64,000 nucleotides of DNA from Bradyrhizobium diazoefficiens (GTDB lineage Bacteria; Pseudomonadota; Alphaproteobacteria; Rhizobiales; Xanthobacteraceae): positions 620,001 to 684,000 of the forward strand of contig NZ_JAFCKW010000002.1 in assembly GCF_018129965.1 (NCBI RefSeq), in the 5' to 3' direction. Made by a program: the position numbers and the translations under genes. Of this stretch, positions 35,657 through 45,957 are shown piece by piece. The notes under the pieces are model-generated. The model ran no database searches. It was not told where the DNA came from and saw only the letters and a program-made list of their open reading frames with translations. Position 1 is the first letter of the stretch. Each line of letters begins with the position of its first letter.

Positions 35657-36358
35657 TTAAAGACTTCTTGCGGCTTCCAGCACCTCATCGGCGTGGCCGT
35701 CGACTTTGACACTGCGCCAGACCCTCGCGACCTTGCCGTCGGTCCCGATCAGCACCGTGGTCCGAAGAATCCCAAGGAAGCTCTTGCCGTACATGGATTT
35801 TTCGCCCCAGGCGCCATACGCTTCCAGCATCTCGTGCTTCTCATCCGAAATGAGAGGAATGGCGAGCTTGTGCTTGTCGCGGAACTTCTCCTGGGCCTTT
35901 AACGGATCGGCCGAGATGCCGAGCACGGCGGTTCCGGCCGCCTTGAAGGCGCCGGCCAGCCGGGTGAAGTCGATGGCTTCCCGGGTGCAGCCGGGCGTGT
36001 CGGCGCGGGGATAGAAGAAAAGGACGAGCTTCTGGCCGGCATAATCGGCCTGAGTGACCAATTCGCCGCCGTCGCGGGGCAGGCGAAAGGGGGGTGCTTT
36101 CTGGCCCTCGGCCAGGACCGACGTCTTCGTGGCTTTGGCCTTCTCCGGCGACGCCGCCGGTTTGGCGGGATTTAACTGTTTCGATGCGGCCTGGTGTGAT
36201 CCTGATTTTGCCGCGCTTCCGGTTGATTTGCGCGCCGGTGTCCGCTGTGTTTTCGCAGGCTTCGCTTGAGTCGTTGCCCACTTCGCCGGGGCCTTCTTTT
36301 TAGCTGTCGGACCGCCGGAGGGCGCTTTGGACGATTTCGTTCGGGATTTCTTGGACAT
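35657..36358 (-). CDS. Peroxiredoxin (BCP/PrxQ type) with basic N-terminal tail
   Basis: 233 residues from the ATG at 36358, which has AAAGGAAG upstream. The C-terminal ~150 residues form an AhpC/TSA thioredoxin-fold domain: LPRDGGELVTQADYAGQKLVLFFYP, then the peroxidatic Cys in ADTPGCTREAIDF. The resolving Cys found five residues later in E. coli Bcp is replaced by Ile, and I see no other Cys in the domain, so it may work as a 1-Cys enzyme. The first ~80 residues are Lys/Ala/Pro/Ser-rich, like histone H1-type or other nucleic acid-binding tails. It probably reduces peroxides. Confidence 0.88.
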   Translation of the reverse strand: MSKKSRTKSSKAPSGGPTAKKKAPAKWATTQAKPAKTQRTPARKSTGSAAKSGSHQAASKQLNPAKPAASPEKAKATKTSVLAEGQKAPPFRLPRDGGELVTQADYAGQKLVLFFYPRADTPGCTREAIDFTRLAGAFKAAGTAVLGISADPLKAQEKFRDKHKLAIPLISDEKHEMLEAYGAWGEKSMYGKSFLGILRTTVLIGTDGKVARVWRSVKVDGHADEVLEAARSL

Positions 36359-36649
36359 ACGCCTTCCTTTCGTCGCTTTCGGCGGGTCAACCAGCGCGGT
36401 ATTGCAGCTCTCGTCCGGCGTGCCGGAATCGTGCCCTTGGCTGGGCAAGTTTGACGGCGCCGGAGTATGGTTACAAGGAATTCCACGCACCACCCCACTG
36501 CTCGTTGAACGCGCTTCCGGGGCGAAATGACGAACAGCAGGAATAGACCAGGTAAGGCGGCAATGCCGGGGCGGGGAGCTTCGATCCCTGTCGACGGCTG
36601 CGGTCCCGGCGGCGCCCTATCCCAAGATGGGCGCCTGTATCGAGAGGCA

Positions 36650-39600
36650 ATGGCAAGGAACACGTCGCCCCAGGATTACAATCGGGATTTCGATCGGCGC
36701 GGCGGCCAGCAGGAGCCGCAGGAATGGGACGACGCCGACTGGGATCCGGATCAGGAAGCGGCGGCGCGCCGACGGGCGCGCCGGCTCTTGTCGCGTTCCA
36801 GCTCGAGCTTCGATCGCCTTGGTGACGGCTTTGGCTGGTTGCGCCGCTGGCTGGGCGGAGGTCGCTGGCTGAAGCGGATGGCGATCGTGGTTGCGGCTCT
36901 GGCCGTCATCTTCGTCGGCTGTTTCGGCGCGTTATGGTGGCGGCTTGGTGCGGGGCCGATCAATCTCGACATCGCGACGCCCTGGCTCGCGGCTGCCATC
37001 GAGGACAATATCGGCCACGGCAACACGGTCGAGGTCGGGGGCACCCAGATCGAGCGCGCCGGGCGGGTTCGCATTGCCGTTCGCATCCGCGACATCATCG
37101 TGCGCGACCGCGACCACGCCGTCGTCGCCAGCGCGCCGAAGGCCGAGGTGAAGCTGTCGGGTGCGGGTCTGCTGATGGGCCACCTGCGCGCCGAAAGCCT
37201 CAACCTGGTCGATGCCGAACTCGCGATCCGGATCGCGCCTGACGGCACCGTCACCGTCTCAGCCGGCGACACCGCAAAACCGCTCGCAACCGGCGTGGCG
37301 TCGAAGAAGGACGCGGGCCTGCCGCCGACATTCCCGCGCAATGGCGTTCCGCCGGCTGTCGGAACGGCGGCTGCGGGCCAGGATCCATCCCAGGCCGCAT
37401 CGCAAAGCGCCCCGCAGGCCACGGCCCAGAGCGGAATCCTCCAGGGGCTCGACTGGCTCGACAGTCTGAGCATGACCGGCCTCGACGGACAGAACCTCAA
37501 CGAGATCGGTCTGAAGAACGGCAATCTGATCGTCGACGATCAGCAGCGCGGCAGCAAATGGTCGTTCGAGAACATCACGCTCAGCCTGCGCCGGCCGAGC
37601 CACGGCGGCGTCACGCTCAGCCTCGGCGAGGAGGGCGCGCGTCCATGGTCGCTGCGGGCCACGATCAGCCCCGCCGAGAACGGCGTGCGCTCGGTCGACA
37701 TCCGCGCAGACAAGGTGTCGACCGCCAACATCCTGCTGGCGTTGCGGGTGAAGGATCTCACCTACACCGCCGACCTGCCGATGACGGGGGAGCTGAAGGG
37801 CGAACTCGGTCGCGACGGCGTGCCGACCTTCTTCCGTGGCAAGGTCGCCATCGGCGCGGGCAACATCATCGATACCGACACGCCCGACTATCCGATGGCG
37901 ATCGACTCCGCGGAGATCAACGTCGAGTGGGACGCCAATCGGCGGGTGCTGGTTGCGCCGTTCAAGATCCTGTCGGGCGCGAACCGTGTGACGCTGCTGG
38001 CCCATCTCGAGCCGCCCAACGGCACCGTCAACGACTGGCAACTCGGTTTCAGCGGCGGCTCGATCCTGCTCGGCGGGATCGACAATGAACCGCCGCTGGT
38101 CTTCAACCGTATTGCGATCGGCTTCCGCTTCGACACCGACCACAAGCGCATGCTGCTGACGCAGGCCGATATCAGCAATGGCGAGATCGGCGTCGCCGGC
38201 ACGGGGGCCATCGACTATTCGGGCGAGCCGCGGCTGACCCTGGGATTCGCGGGAACGCCGATGTCGGCCTCCGCGCTCAAGCGGATGTGGCCGACGCTGG
38301 TCGTTCCCGAATTGCGCGAATGGGTGATCGAGCGGATCGAGCGCGGCACGCTCCAGCGCATCGAGATCGGCGTTAATTCACCGACCAGGAACCTGCCGCG
38401 CAAGGGCCCGCCCATTCCCGACGACGGCCTGTCGGTCAACATCGTCGCGAGCGGCGTCGCGGTCCGTCCGGTCGACGGCATGCCTGTCGTGCATGATGCC
38501 GATCTGAAGGCGCGCGTGACCGGGCGCACCGCGACCGTGAATATCGCCCAGGGCATTGCCGACACGCCGGCGGGCCGCAAGGTCACGATCTCCGACTTCG
38601 TCTTCGAAGTGCCCGACATGGCACCCAAACCGTCGCCGTCGCGGACGAGGTTTCGTGTCGACGGCCCCGTGGCCGCCGCCGCCGAAATGCTCGCCAGCGA
38701 CAGGCTGAGCGATCTGTCGTCGACCGTCGTCGATCCCAACACCAGTAAGGGGACGTTCACGGCGAGCATCCAGCTCGGCCTGCCGGTCAAGGGCGAACTG
38801 ACCAAGGCCGACACCACTTACGCCGTCACCGCCGACCTCAACGGCTTCTCGGCGGACAAGCTGGTGATGAACCAGAAGCTGGAGGCCAACAACCTCAAGA
38901 TCATCGCCAGCAACCAGGGTTATCAGGTCAAGGGCGACGTCAAGATCAACGGCCAGGCCGCGTCGCTGGATTATCGCAAGCCCGCCGAAGGCGACGCTGA
39001 CGTCAAATTGCAGGCCACGCTGGACGATGCGAGCCGCGCGCGTCTCGGCTTCGATCTCAGTCCCGCCGTCAGCGGATCGGTGCCGATCAAGCTGTCGGGC
39101 AAGATCGCCGGCGGGCCGGACCAGACGACCAAGCTCGGCATCGAAGCGGACCTGACCGCGGTCAAGCTCGACAATATTCTGCCGGGCTGGGTCAAGCTGC
39201 CGGGCAAATCCAGCAAGGCGACGTTCAAGGTGGTGCCGACGGCGCAGTCGACGCGTCTGGAGGACATCGTCATCGAAGGCGGCGGCGCCTCGATCAAGGG
39301 CTCGCTCGAGGTCGATCCGAACGGCGATCTGATCAATGCGAACTTCCCGATCTACTCGCCGTCCGACGGTGACAAGACGTCACTGAAGGTGGAGCGTGGC
39401 CAGGACGGCGTGGTTCGCGGCACGATGCGCGGCGACGTGTTCGACGGCCGCGGTTTCCTGAAGTCGGCGATCTCAGGCAACGCCAAGGACGATGCCAAGA
39501 GCAAGATGAAGAACGTCGATTTCGACATCGACGTGAAGCTCGGTGCCGTCGCGGGCTTCAACGGCGAGGCGATGCGCAGCGTCGATGCCAAGATGTCGCG

Positions 39601-40372
39601 GCGAAACGGCGCGATCAAGGCGTTCACCCTCAGCGGCAAGATCGGTCGCGACACGCCCGTCGCGGCAGATCTGCGCGGCGGCCGGGCGCAAGGCAACCGC
39701 GAGGTGATCTACCTCCAGACCAACGATGCCGGCGCGCTGCTGCGCTTCACCGACACCTACACCAAGGCCGTCGGAGGCCAGATGGTGGTCGCGATGGAGC
39801 CGCCGACGTCGGAGCCGAACACGTCGCGCGAGGGTCTCATCAACGTGCGCGACTTCACGGTGAAGGGCGAAGCGCAGCTCGAACGCGTCGCTGCCGGCGC
39901 GCCCAATGGCACCGGGAGCGGCGTCTCCTTCAGCGCGCTCCGCGCCGAGTTCACCCGGCAGAACGGCGCGCTCACCGTTCGCGACGGCGTTGTGAAGGGG
40001 CCGATGATCGGCGCCACCATCGAGGGCTCGATCGACTATCCCGGCAACCAGGTCTGCATGAGCGGCACCTTCGTGCCGATGTATGGCGTCAACAACATCT
40101 TCGGCCAGATCCCGCTGTTCGGCATCTTCCTCGGCGGCGGCAACAACGAGGGACTGATCGGCGTGACCTACGAGGTGGTCGGCACGCCGGCCGCGCCCGT
40201 CATGCGCGTCAACCCGATCTCGGCGATGGCGCCCGGCCTGTTCCGCAAGATCTTCGAGTTCAACACCGGCAAGCAGAACTCGCCGTTCGAGGAATTCCCC
40301 TCGCAATCGAGCGATGGCTCGACCGGATCGACGAGCAAGCTCTCGAACGGCTGCAGTCTCGCGCGGCGGTAG
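36650..40372 (+). CDS. AsmA/YhdP-like membrane protein (DUF3971 + AsmA C-terminal region)
   Basis: About 1240 residues from ATG 36650, which has GAGAGG upstream. An upstream in-frame ATG at 36527 adds 41 residues that look non-coding. The N-terminus is a charged cytoplasmic segment, then one transmembrane helix (AIVVAALAVIFVGCFGALWW), then a very long periplasmic part with the repeated beta-rich pattern of AsmA-like proteins; PVMRVNPISAMAPGLFRKIFEF near the end matches the AsmA_2 C-terminal region. YhdP, TamB and AsmA relatives form bridge-like structures for phospholipid transport between the membranes; that role here is by homology only. Confidence 0.85.
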   Translation: MARNTSPQDYNRDFDRRGGQQEPQEWDDADWDPDQEAAARRRARRLLSRSSSSFDRLGDGFGWLRRWLGGGRWLKRMAIVVAALAVIFVGCFGALWWRLGAGPINLDIATPWLAAAIEDNIGHGNTVEVGGTQIERAGRVRIAVRIRDIIVRDRDHAVVASAPKAEVKLSGAGLLMGHLRAESLNLVDAELAIRIAPDGTVTVSAGDTAKPLATGVASKKDAGLPPTFPRNGVPPAVGTAAAGQDPSQAASQSAPQATAQSGILQGLDWLDSLSMTGLDGQNLNEIGLKNGNLIVDDQQRGSKWSFENITLSLRRPSHGGVTLSLGEEGARPWSLRATISPAENGVRSVDIRADKVSTANILLALRVKDLTYTADLPMTGELKGELGRDGVPTFFRGKVAIGAGNIIDTDTPDYPMAIDSAEINVEWDANRRVLVAPFKILSGANRVTLLAHLEPPNGTVNDWQLGFSGGSILLGGIDNEPPLVFNRIAIGFRFDTDHKRMLLTQADISNGEIGVAGTGAIDYSGEPRLTLGFAGTPMSASALKRMWPTLVVPELREWVIERIERGTLQRIEIGVNSPTRNLPRKGPPIPDDGLSVNIVASGVAVRPVDGMPVVHDADLKARVTGRTATVNIAQGIADTPAGRKVTISDFVFEVPDMAPKPSPSRTRFRVDGPVAAAAEMLASDRLSDLSSTVVDPNTSKGTFTASIQLGLPVKGELTKADTTYAVTADLNGFSADKLVMNQKLEANNLKIIASNQGYQVKGDVKINGQAASLDYRKPAEGDADVKLQATLDDASRARLGFDLSPAVSGSVPIKLSGKIAGGPDQTTKLGIEADLTAVKLDNILPGWVKLPGKSSKATFKVVPTAQSTRLEDIVIEGGGASIKGSLEVDPNGDLINANFPIYSPSDGDKTSLKVERGQDGVVRGTMRGDVFDGRGFLKSAISGNAKDDAKSKMKNVDFDIDVKLGAVAGFNGEAMRSVDAKMSRRNGAIKAFTLSGKIGRDTPVAADLRGGRAQGNREVIYLQTNDAGALLRFTDTYTKAVGGQMVVAMEPPTSEPNTSREGLINVRDFTVKGEAQLERVAAGAPNGTGSGVSFSALRAEFTRQNGALTVRDGVVKGPMIGATIEGSIDYPGNQVCMSGTFVPMYGVNNIFGQIPLFGIFLGGGNNEGLIGVTYEVVGTPAAPVMRVNPISAMAPGLFRKIFEFNTGKQNSPFEEFPSQSSDGSTGSTSKLSNGCSLARR

Positions 40373-40379
40373 CGGCGGG

Positions 40380-40500
40380 CGGTTTGTCCACAAGCGTCGT
40401 CATGCCCTGGCTTGTCCAGGGCATCGACGTTCTTCGGACCACGTGGTTAGACGTGATTGGCCGGGACAAGCCCGGCCAAGACGGCCTCAGAATTGCTGCG
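40380..40500. repeat. Intergenic palindromic repeats between convergent genes
   Basis: Two hairpins occur: ATGCCCTGG-cttgt-CCAGGGCAT (about 40400–40422) and TGGCCGGG-acaag-CCCGGCCA (about 40460–40480), separated by GACGTTCTTCGGACCACGTGG. They resemble a dispersed Bradyrhizobium element usually seen as 'TGGCCGGG…CCCGGCCA'. They probably also serve as a bidirectional terminator for the AsmA-like and chemoreceptor genes. Confidence 0.5.
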
Positions 40501-40527
40501 CAACTCTCCGGAAGCAGATGGGTAGCC

Positions 40528-42222
40528 TTACGCCGCGCGCACGCCGGCCAGGAAGGTGCTGACTTCGCCGGACAGCTGCTCGGCCTGCTTTGAGAGGTTC
40601 GAGGCGGCCGCGAGCACCATGCCGGCGGCATTGCCGGTCTCGTTCGCCGCCGCGCTGACGCCGCCGATGTTGGTGGTAACTTCCTTGGTCGCCTCCGCCG
40701 TCTGGGAGACGCTGCGGGCGATCTCGGCGGTGGCGGCGCCTTGCTCTTCGATGGCCGCGCCGATCGAGGTGGCGATGCGGCTGACTTCCTCGATGGTGGC
40801 GGTGATGCCGCCGATCGCGTCCACGGCCTCCTTGGTCGCGCCCTGGATCTGGGCGATCTTGTCGCCGATCTCGCGGGTGGCTTCCGCGGTCTGGCTCGCC
40901 AGCGACTTCACCTCGGAGGCGACGACGGCGAAGCCGCGGCCGGCTTCGCCGGCACGGGCGGCCTCGATAGTGGCGTTGAGGGCCAGCAGGTTGGTTTGTG
41001 CCGCGATGCTGGAGATCAGCTCGGCGACGTGCTCGATCTGCTGGGCGCCGTCCGACAATGCGCGGACGATGGTATCGGTGCGGCGGGCGCTGTCGACGGC
41101 CCGGCCGGTGACCTCGGCGGACTGAGCGACCTGGCGGCTGATCTCGGTGATGGAGGAGGACAGCTCTTCGGCGGCCGCGGCAACCGTCTGGACACGCTGG
41201 CTGGCCTCGGTGGCGGCCGAACCGACCACGGCAGCGCGGCGGTTGGTGCCTTCGGCCGTGGACGACATCGACTTGGCGGTGGTCTCGAGTTCGCCGGAGC
41301 CCGAGGCCATCAGGCCGACGAGCTGGCCGACGGAGGCATCGAAACGGTTGGCCAGCGATATCAGGGCGTCGCGCTTCTCCTGCTCGCTGCGGGTCTTGGT
41401 GGCGACCTGCTCGGCCTCGAGCATGCGCGCGGTCAGAGCGGTCTGCCGGAGCACTTCGAGCGTCTCGGCCATGCGGCCGATCTCGTCGCCGCGGTCGGTC
41501 TCTTCGACCGGCTTGTCGATGGCGCCCTCGGCGATCTCCTGCATGCGGGTCTTCTGCCGATCGAGCGCGCTCAGCACGTCACGGGCGATCAGCCAGGACA
41601 GCGTGGCCATCAGCAGCATCAGGCCGACGCCGATCGCGGCGAGCTCGAACGTGATCGAACGCAATTCGGCGTCGATGTCGTCGACATAGAGGCCGTAGCT
41701 GATCGTCGCGTTCCAGGGCGCGAATTTGCGCGCGAACACGGTCTTGCGGACGGGCTCGGTCTGGCCGGGGCGGGGGTAAAGGTAGGACGTCACGCCGCCT
41801 TGCGCGGACTGGTCGCCGGCCTTGATGATCGCGTCGGCGATGACGACGCCGTTGGAATCAGTGGCGCCGGTGATCTTGCCTTCGAGCTTCGGGTTCGCGC
41901 CGTTCACGATGATGGATGTGTCGGCGTTGTAGACGACCGGGTAGCCCTGGCCGGCGTTGAAGCTCATCGTCCGGCTGCGCAAATGGAATTGGGTCTTGGC
42001 CTCGGCCTGGGTCAGCTTGCCGGCGGCGACGTCGTCCTGCACCGACTGCGCCAGGCTGTAGAGCATATCGACCGCGGTCTTCATCAGCTGGACCCGGTCC
42101 TCCATCATGCGGCTCTTGCTGAGGAAGCCCGATACCGCGATGATCGCCGCGACGGTGAGAGCCGCAAGGCAGACCATGCTGGCAAGCTTGGTGCGGATCT
42201 TCAGATGACTCAGCAGCTTCAT
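40528..42222 (-). CDS. Methyl-accepting chemotaxis protein with periplasmic Cache domain
   Basis: 564 residues. Transmembrane 1 lies at about 12–32, followed by a periplasmic single-Cache-type sensor (about 35–185: [42 protein letters not shown]), transmembrane 2 (about 190–212), HAMP ([22 protein letters not shown]...) and a long cytoplasmic signalling coiled coil. The signalling tip is [35 protein letters not shown]-like, the conserved CheA/CheW contact. It would sense a small, possibly carboxylate, ligand and direct flagellar chemotaxis. No che genes lie nearby, so it is an orphan receptor. Confidence 0.95.
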   Translation of the reverse strand: MKLLSHLKIRTKLASMVCLAALTVAAIIAVSGFLSKSRMMEDRVQLMKTAVDMLYSLAQSVQDDVAAGKLTQAEAKTQFHLRSRTMSFNAGQGYPVVYNADTSIIVNGANPKLEGKITGATDSNGVVIADAIIKAGDQSAQGGVTSYLYPRPGQTEPVRKTVFARKFAPWNATISYGLYVDDIDAELRSITFELAAIGVGLMLLMATLSWLIARDVLSALDRQKTRMQEIAEGAIDKPVEETDRGDEIGRMAETLEVLRQTALTARMLEAEQVATKTRSEQEKRDALISLANRFDASVGQLVGLMASGSGELETTAKSMSSTAEGTNRRAAVVGSAATEASQRVQTVAAAAEELSSSITEISRQVAQSAEVTGRAVDSARRTDTIVRALSDGAQQIEHVAELISSIAAQTNLLALNATIEAARAGEAGRGFAVVASEVKSLASQTAEATREIGDKIAQIQGATKEAVDAIGGITATIEEVSRIATSIGAAIEEQGAATAEIARSVSQTAEATKEVTTNIGGVSAAANETGNAAGMVLAAASNLSKQAEQLSGEVSTFLAGVRAA

Positions 42223-42440
42223 CGTAGCCTCTAGAACATGGTTGTTATTGCTCGCAGCGGTAGCATGAAGTTCTTACCAATCATGAACGTAGGCATGCGG
42301 CGACCTGCCGCGCGCGCGACCGTTCGCAGCCCTGTGCGCAAATGTGCAAACGAACCGGCATGTATCGGCGTACGCCGGCACCGATGCAGGCGCGGATCAA
42401 TCGTGGCTGTTGGTGGTCATCGAGCCTTGCCGGAGCGGCG

Positions 42441-42527
42441 ATGAACCGATTCGCTCACCGTCTCGTCATGTCCGGGCTGCTTGTTGCGGCCCTCGTCCTG
42501 ATCTGGAACGTGCTGGGCTCGCGCTAG
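42441..42527 (+). CDS. Possible small single-pass membrane protein, 28 aa
   Basis: MNRFAHRLVMSGLLVAALVL followed by IWNVLGSR: two basic flanks around one hydrophobic helix. GGAG lies 6–9 nt before the ATG, and a hairpin follows five bases after the stop. It lies in an otherwise empty 380-bp gap upstream of the chemoreceptor start. I do not recognise it; it is supported only by composition, ribosome site and the downstream hairpin. Confidence 0.4.
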   Translation: MNRFAHRLVMSGLLVAALVLIWNVLGSR

Positions 42528-42531
42528 ACGA

Positions 42532-42551
42532 CACCGGCCAGGTGGCCGGTG
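42532..42551. terminator. Hairpin between the 28-aa frame and doxX-like gene
   Basis: CACCGGCC-aggt-GGCCGGTG: an 8-bp perfect stem with a 4-nt loop and no U-tract. It is placed between convergent frames. Confidence 0.45.
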
Positions 42552-42605
42552 CCATCCATTGTTCGTACGTGAGTTGCGCGCGCGTCAGCACCGCGCAAGG
42601 CGTCG

Positions 42606-43010
42606 CTAGTCCTTGCCCATCGCCGCATCGGCGCCGACCGAACCGCCGCCGGCTGCCGAAAGGTAGAGGCAGGCGAAGCAGAAAAGGATCGCCGCGGTGC
42701 CGCCGTTCAACAACGGCAGGAACACCGGCGTTTCGCCCTTGAGCATGTGGCCCATGAAGTAGGCGAAAGCCATCTCGCCCGACAGGATGAAAGCCGCAAG
42801 GCGCGTGAAGAGGCCGATCATCAGGAGCGCGCCGAGCACAAGTTCGAGCGTGCCGGCCGCGTAGATCAGCGGGGGGATGTTCGCGAAGTAGGGAAGAACC
42901 GGAAACTTGAACAGCTTGGCAACGCCGTACTGGAACAGCAGCAGGCCGGTGATGAAGCGAAACAGGCTCAAGAGAACCGGTTGAAAGCGAACGAGATAGG
43001 GAAAGTTCAT
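42606..43010 (-). CDS. DoxX family membrane protein
   Basis: 134 residues from ATG 43010, preceded by GGAGGG. It has four transmembrane helices, with the DoxX pattern LLSLFRFITGLLLFQYGVAKLF in helix 1 and GTLELVLGALLMIGLFTRLAAFILSGEMAFAYF across helices 2–3. DoxX proteins are inner-membrane proteins linked to quinone or redox-stress functions in some bacteria, but their role here is unknown. It is monocistronic. Confidence 0.88.
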   Translation of the reverse strand: MNFPYLVRFQPVLLSLFRFITGLLLFQYGVAKLFKFPVLPYFANIPPLIYAAGTLELVLGALLMIGLFTRLAAFILSGEMAFAYFMGHMLKGETPVFLPLLNGGTAAILFCFACLYLSAAGGGSVGADAAMGKD

Positions 43011-43230
43011 TGGTTTATGCCCTCCATCCAATGGTGGTCCTTGGACCGCATTCAGTTGCAACCTTCAAGCCGCCCAAGGTCACTTCGCGCTGACATTTTC
43101 GTCATGTCGAATGAAACACCTCAGGCGTGAGTTTCAGCCAGGTGCCAACCGGATTTTTTGTGCGTGCGCGCCTCGTATCCGTCCGTAATTGTCCGGTGAC
43201 AGGGATGCGCGCAGGTTACCTCGAGGAGAC

Positions 43231-44490
43231 CTAGCGCCGCAGAGCGGGCACGACGAGGAACGGGATCATGCCGAGCACGACGCTCGCGAGTGCGAAGACG
43301 AGCAGCGCGTTGTAGCCATGGGTCGCGTCATGGATCAGGCCGCCGCTCCAGGAGCCGAACGCCGAGCCCAGGCCGCTGCCGATCGAGATGGTCCCGAAGA
43401 TGGTGCCGACACGCTTGCCCCTGAAGATCTTCATGGCGGTCGCCGTGATCAGCGGTCCACGCGAGCCCATCATGCTGCCGAAGCAGACGACGAAGCCTGT
43501 GAGCAGGATGATGTTCGGGCAGTACTGCAACAGCCAGAGCAGGACGATGCCGATGATCGAGATCGCGTAGCTGAGAAGTACCGACGGCCGGCGTCCGATC
43601 AGGCCGTCGAGCGCCGAGACCCCGAGCATGCCGAACACCAGCACGACTCCCGAAAAGCCCCAAGCGGTTGCGGCCTGGAGCGGCGGGAAGCCGGCATCGA
43701 TCAGATAGGCCACGATTTGCGCGGCGATCGCATACATGCCGACGGCAGTGAAGAAGAAGGTCGAGAACAGCGCCCAGAAGGCGTGGTGACGCATCGCGCT
43801 CGCCAGCGTCCAGCCGTGGTCGACGAAATCCGGATCGGTCTTCTTGGCGACATGCGGCGAGCCCGATGCGAACCGCCGCCACGGCAGCAGCATCAGCGGC
43901 ACCAGCAGGCCGAGCGCGGCGAAGCCGAACAGCTGGTAGGTCTCGCGCCAGCCGAGACGATCGATCAGGAGCTGCGAGGCCGGCAGCAGCGCCAGGACGC
44001 CGCCGCCCATCGCCGAATACACCACCGCCATCGCGGTCGGCAGCCTCTCGCCGAACCAGCGGCCGAGCAGGATCGAGTTCGGCACGTTGCCGATGAAGGC
44101 GACCCCGACGCCGACGCATAATCCGATCGAGAGCTGGAATTGCCAGAGCGCCTGCGCGTGGGCCGCGATCAGGAAGGCCGACCCCAGCAGCAGCAGGCCG
44201 AGCGCGTAGACGATGCGCGGACCGGAATGATCGAACAGGCGTCCGACGAACGGCGCGGTCAGTCCGCTGATCAGCCAGGTCAGTGAATAGATCGAGACGA
44301 CCTGCGCGCGGTCCCAGCCGAAGTTCTCCGAGATCGGCTTGAGGAAGACGGTGAAGCTTTCGCTGAGGCCGCGTCCGAGCACGGCCAGCGTGAAGCACAG
44401 CGCGAGCACGACGAGCGCGGTGCGCACCGCGCCTTGCTGCATCGCAGCTTCGTTCTCCCGGCTCGTTTCCCTTGGCGTGTTCTGATCCAT
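43231..44490 (-). CDS. Major facilitator superfamily transporter
   Basis: 419 residues with twelve predicted transmembrane helices. Helix 1 begins around residue 24 (ALVVLALCFTLAVLGRGLSESFTVFLKPI). The loop 2–3 motif GRLFDHSGPRIVYALG is the MFS motif A variant, and the related loop 8–9 is DGLIGRRPSVLLSY. The halves resemble the monocarboxylate/oxalate–formate antiporter branch (single-MFS 'FGWDRAQVVSIYSLTWLISG'). The substrate is not predictable. The gene lies downstream of tyrS on the same strand, with 56 bp between. Confidence 0.88.
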   Translation of the reverse strand: MDQNTPRETSRENEAAMQQGAVRTALVVLALCFTLAVLGRGLSESFTVFLKPISENFGWDRAQVVSIYSLTWLISGLTAPFVGRLFDHSGPRIVYALGLLLLGSAFLIAAHAQALWQFQLSIGLCVGVGVAFIGNVPNSILLGRWFGERLPTAMAVVYSAMGGGVLALLPASQLLIDRLGWRETYQLFGFAALGLLVPLMLLPWRRFASGSPHVAKKTDPDFVDHGWTLASAMRHHAFWALFSTFFFTAVGMYAIAAQIVAYLIDAGFPPLQAATAWGFSGVVLVFGMLGVSALDGLIGRRPSVLLSYAISIIGIVLLWLLQYCPNIILLTGFVVCFGSMMGSRGPLITATAMKIFRGKRVGTIFGTISIGSGLGSAFGSWSGGLIHDATHGYNALLVFALASVVLGMIPFLVVPALRR

Positions 44491-44546
44491 TGACGGTCAG
44501 GGAGCGCGCTTCCGTGCGCCCTGACAAGCATCAAAAGCTCATACGC

Positions 44547-45800
44547 CTATGCAGGCTTGAGCAGGACGTGCTTCTTCTTGCCGAGCGACAGCTTGGTCAC
44601 GCCTTCCGGCGTCAGGCTGGCCGCAGACAGCGTCATTTTCTCGTCGGTGACTGATACGTCGTTGACGCGCAGGCCGCCGCCCTTGATCTGGCGCCGCGCC
44701 TCGCCGTTGGAGGCGACGAGGCCCGCCTTGACGAAGGCGTTCAGCACGCCGATGCCGGCGTCGAGCTCGCCGCGCGGAATTTCCACGGTCGGCAGGCTCT
44801 CGGCGAGTGCGCCTTCCTCGAAGGTGCGCCGTGCGGTTTCGGCCGCTTCGTTTGCTGCGTCGCGGCCGTGCAGCAGCGCAGTCGCTTCGGTGGCGAGCAC
44901 CTTCTTGGCCTCGTTGATCTCGGAACCACCGAGCGCCTCGAGCTTGCCGATCTCGCTCATCGGCAGCGTCGTGAACAGCTTGAGGAACCTGCCGACGTCG
45001 GCGTCCTCTGTGTTGCGCCAATACTGCCAGAAATCGTAAGGGCTGAACTGGTCGGCGTTGAGCCACACCGCGCCCTGCGCGGTCTTGCCCATCTTGGCGC
45101 CGGATGCCGTGGTCAGCAGCGGTGTCGTCAGCGCGAACAGCTGGTGGGTACCCATGCGGCGGCCGAGATCGACGCCCATGATGATGTTGCCCCACTGGTC
45201 CGAGCCGCCCATCTGCAAATGGCAGCCGGTGCGCTTGGCCAGTTCGACGAAATCATAGGCCTGGCAGACCATGTAGTTGAACTCGATGAAGCTCATCTCC
45301 TGTTCGCGCTCGAGGCGCAGACGCACGGAGTCCATGGTCAGCATGCGGTTGACCGAGAAGTGCCGGCCGACGTCGCGCAACATCTCGATCCAGTTGAGCC
45401 TGGTCAGCCACTCGGCATTGTCGAGCATGATTGCGTCGCTCTTGCCATCGCCGTAGGTCAGCACCTTTGCAAACACGCCGCGGATCGAGGCCTTGTTGGC
45501 CTCGATCTCGGCGACGGTGCGCATCGCGCGCGTCTCGTCCTTGCCGGAGGGATCGCCCACCATGGTGGTGCCGCCGCCCATCAGCGTGATCGGCTTGTTG
45601 CCGGACTGCTGCAGCCAGTGCAGCATCATCATGGTCAAATAGTTGCCGATGTGCAGCGAGCGTGCGGTGCAATCGTAGCCGACATAGGCGATCGCCTCGC
45701 CCTTGGCGGCGAGCGCGTCCAGCCCCTCGAAATCGGAGCACTGGTGGATGAATCCACGTTCCCTGAGGGTATTGAGGAAATCCGATTTAAATGCAGTCAT
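44547..45800 (-). CDS. tyrS: Tyrosyl-tRNA synthetase
   Basis: 417 residues, a class I aminoacyl-tRNA synthetase that charges tRNA-Tyr. The HIGH-like motif is [11 protein letters not shown] near residue 50, the tyrosine-binding region [12 protein letters not shown] lies near residue 122 onward, and the KMSKS-like motif is [14 protein letters not shown] near residue 230. A C-terminal S4 RNA-binding domain ([23 protein letters not shown]) completes the bacterial TyrRS layout. It is divergent from anmK, a conserved arrangement in many alphaproteobacteria. Confidence 0.97.
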   Translation of the reverse strand: MTAFKSDFLNTLRERGFIHQCSDFEGLDALAAKGEAIAYVGYDCTARSLHIGNYLTMMMLHWLQQSGNKPITLMGGGTTMVGDPSGKDETRAMRTVAEIEANKASIRGVFAKVLTYGDGKSDAIMLDNAEWLTRLNWIEMLRDVGRHFSVNRMLTMDSVRLRLEREQEMSFIEFNYMVCQAYDFVELAKRTGCHLQMGGSDQWGNIIMGVDLGRRMGTHQLFALTTPLLTTASGAKMGKTAQGAVWLNADQFSPYDFWQYWRNTEDADVGRFLKLFTTLPMSEIGKLEALGGSEINEAKKVLATEATALLHGRDAANEAAETARRTFEEGALAESLPTVEIPRGELDAGIGVLNAFVKAGLVASNGEARRQIKGGGLRVNDVSVTDEKMTLSAASLTPEGVTKLSLGKKKHVLLKPA

Positions 45801-45906
45801 CTGTCGGCGGACCTGATCATTCTTATTTTACGATCATTGCCGCAAGTTACGGAACCGGCGCGAGTAGGCTGCCGCAAAAATGCGCGTTGTGGCATTATAA
45901 GATGTG

Positions 45907-45921
45907 CTTGTTTGATACAAG
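45907..45921. promoter_or_regulatory. Palindrome in the tyrS–anmK divergent region
   Basis: CTTGT-ttgat-ACAAG, 36 bp upstream of the anmK start, lies just downstream of an AT-rich stretch (GCATTATAAGATG). It could be an operator for anmK or a transcript hairpin; no regulator is suggested by the neighbours. Confidence 0.3.
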
Positions 45922-45957
45922 TCGGGCGTCGGGGCAGGGGCGTCGGGGCCACTTGAG

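Noticed and set aside
36527-36649. Extended start of the AsmA-like protein
   Set aside because: The 41 extra residues look non-coding and the ATG at 36650 has a better ribosome site.
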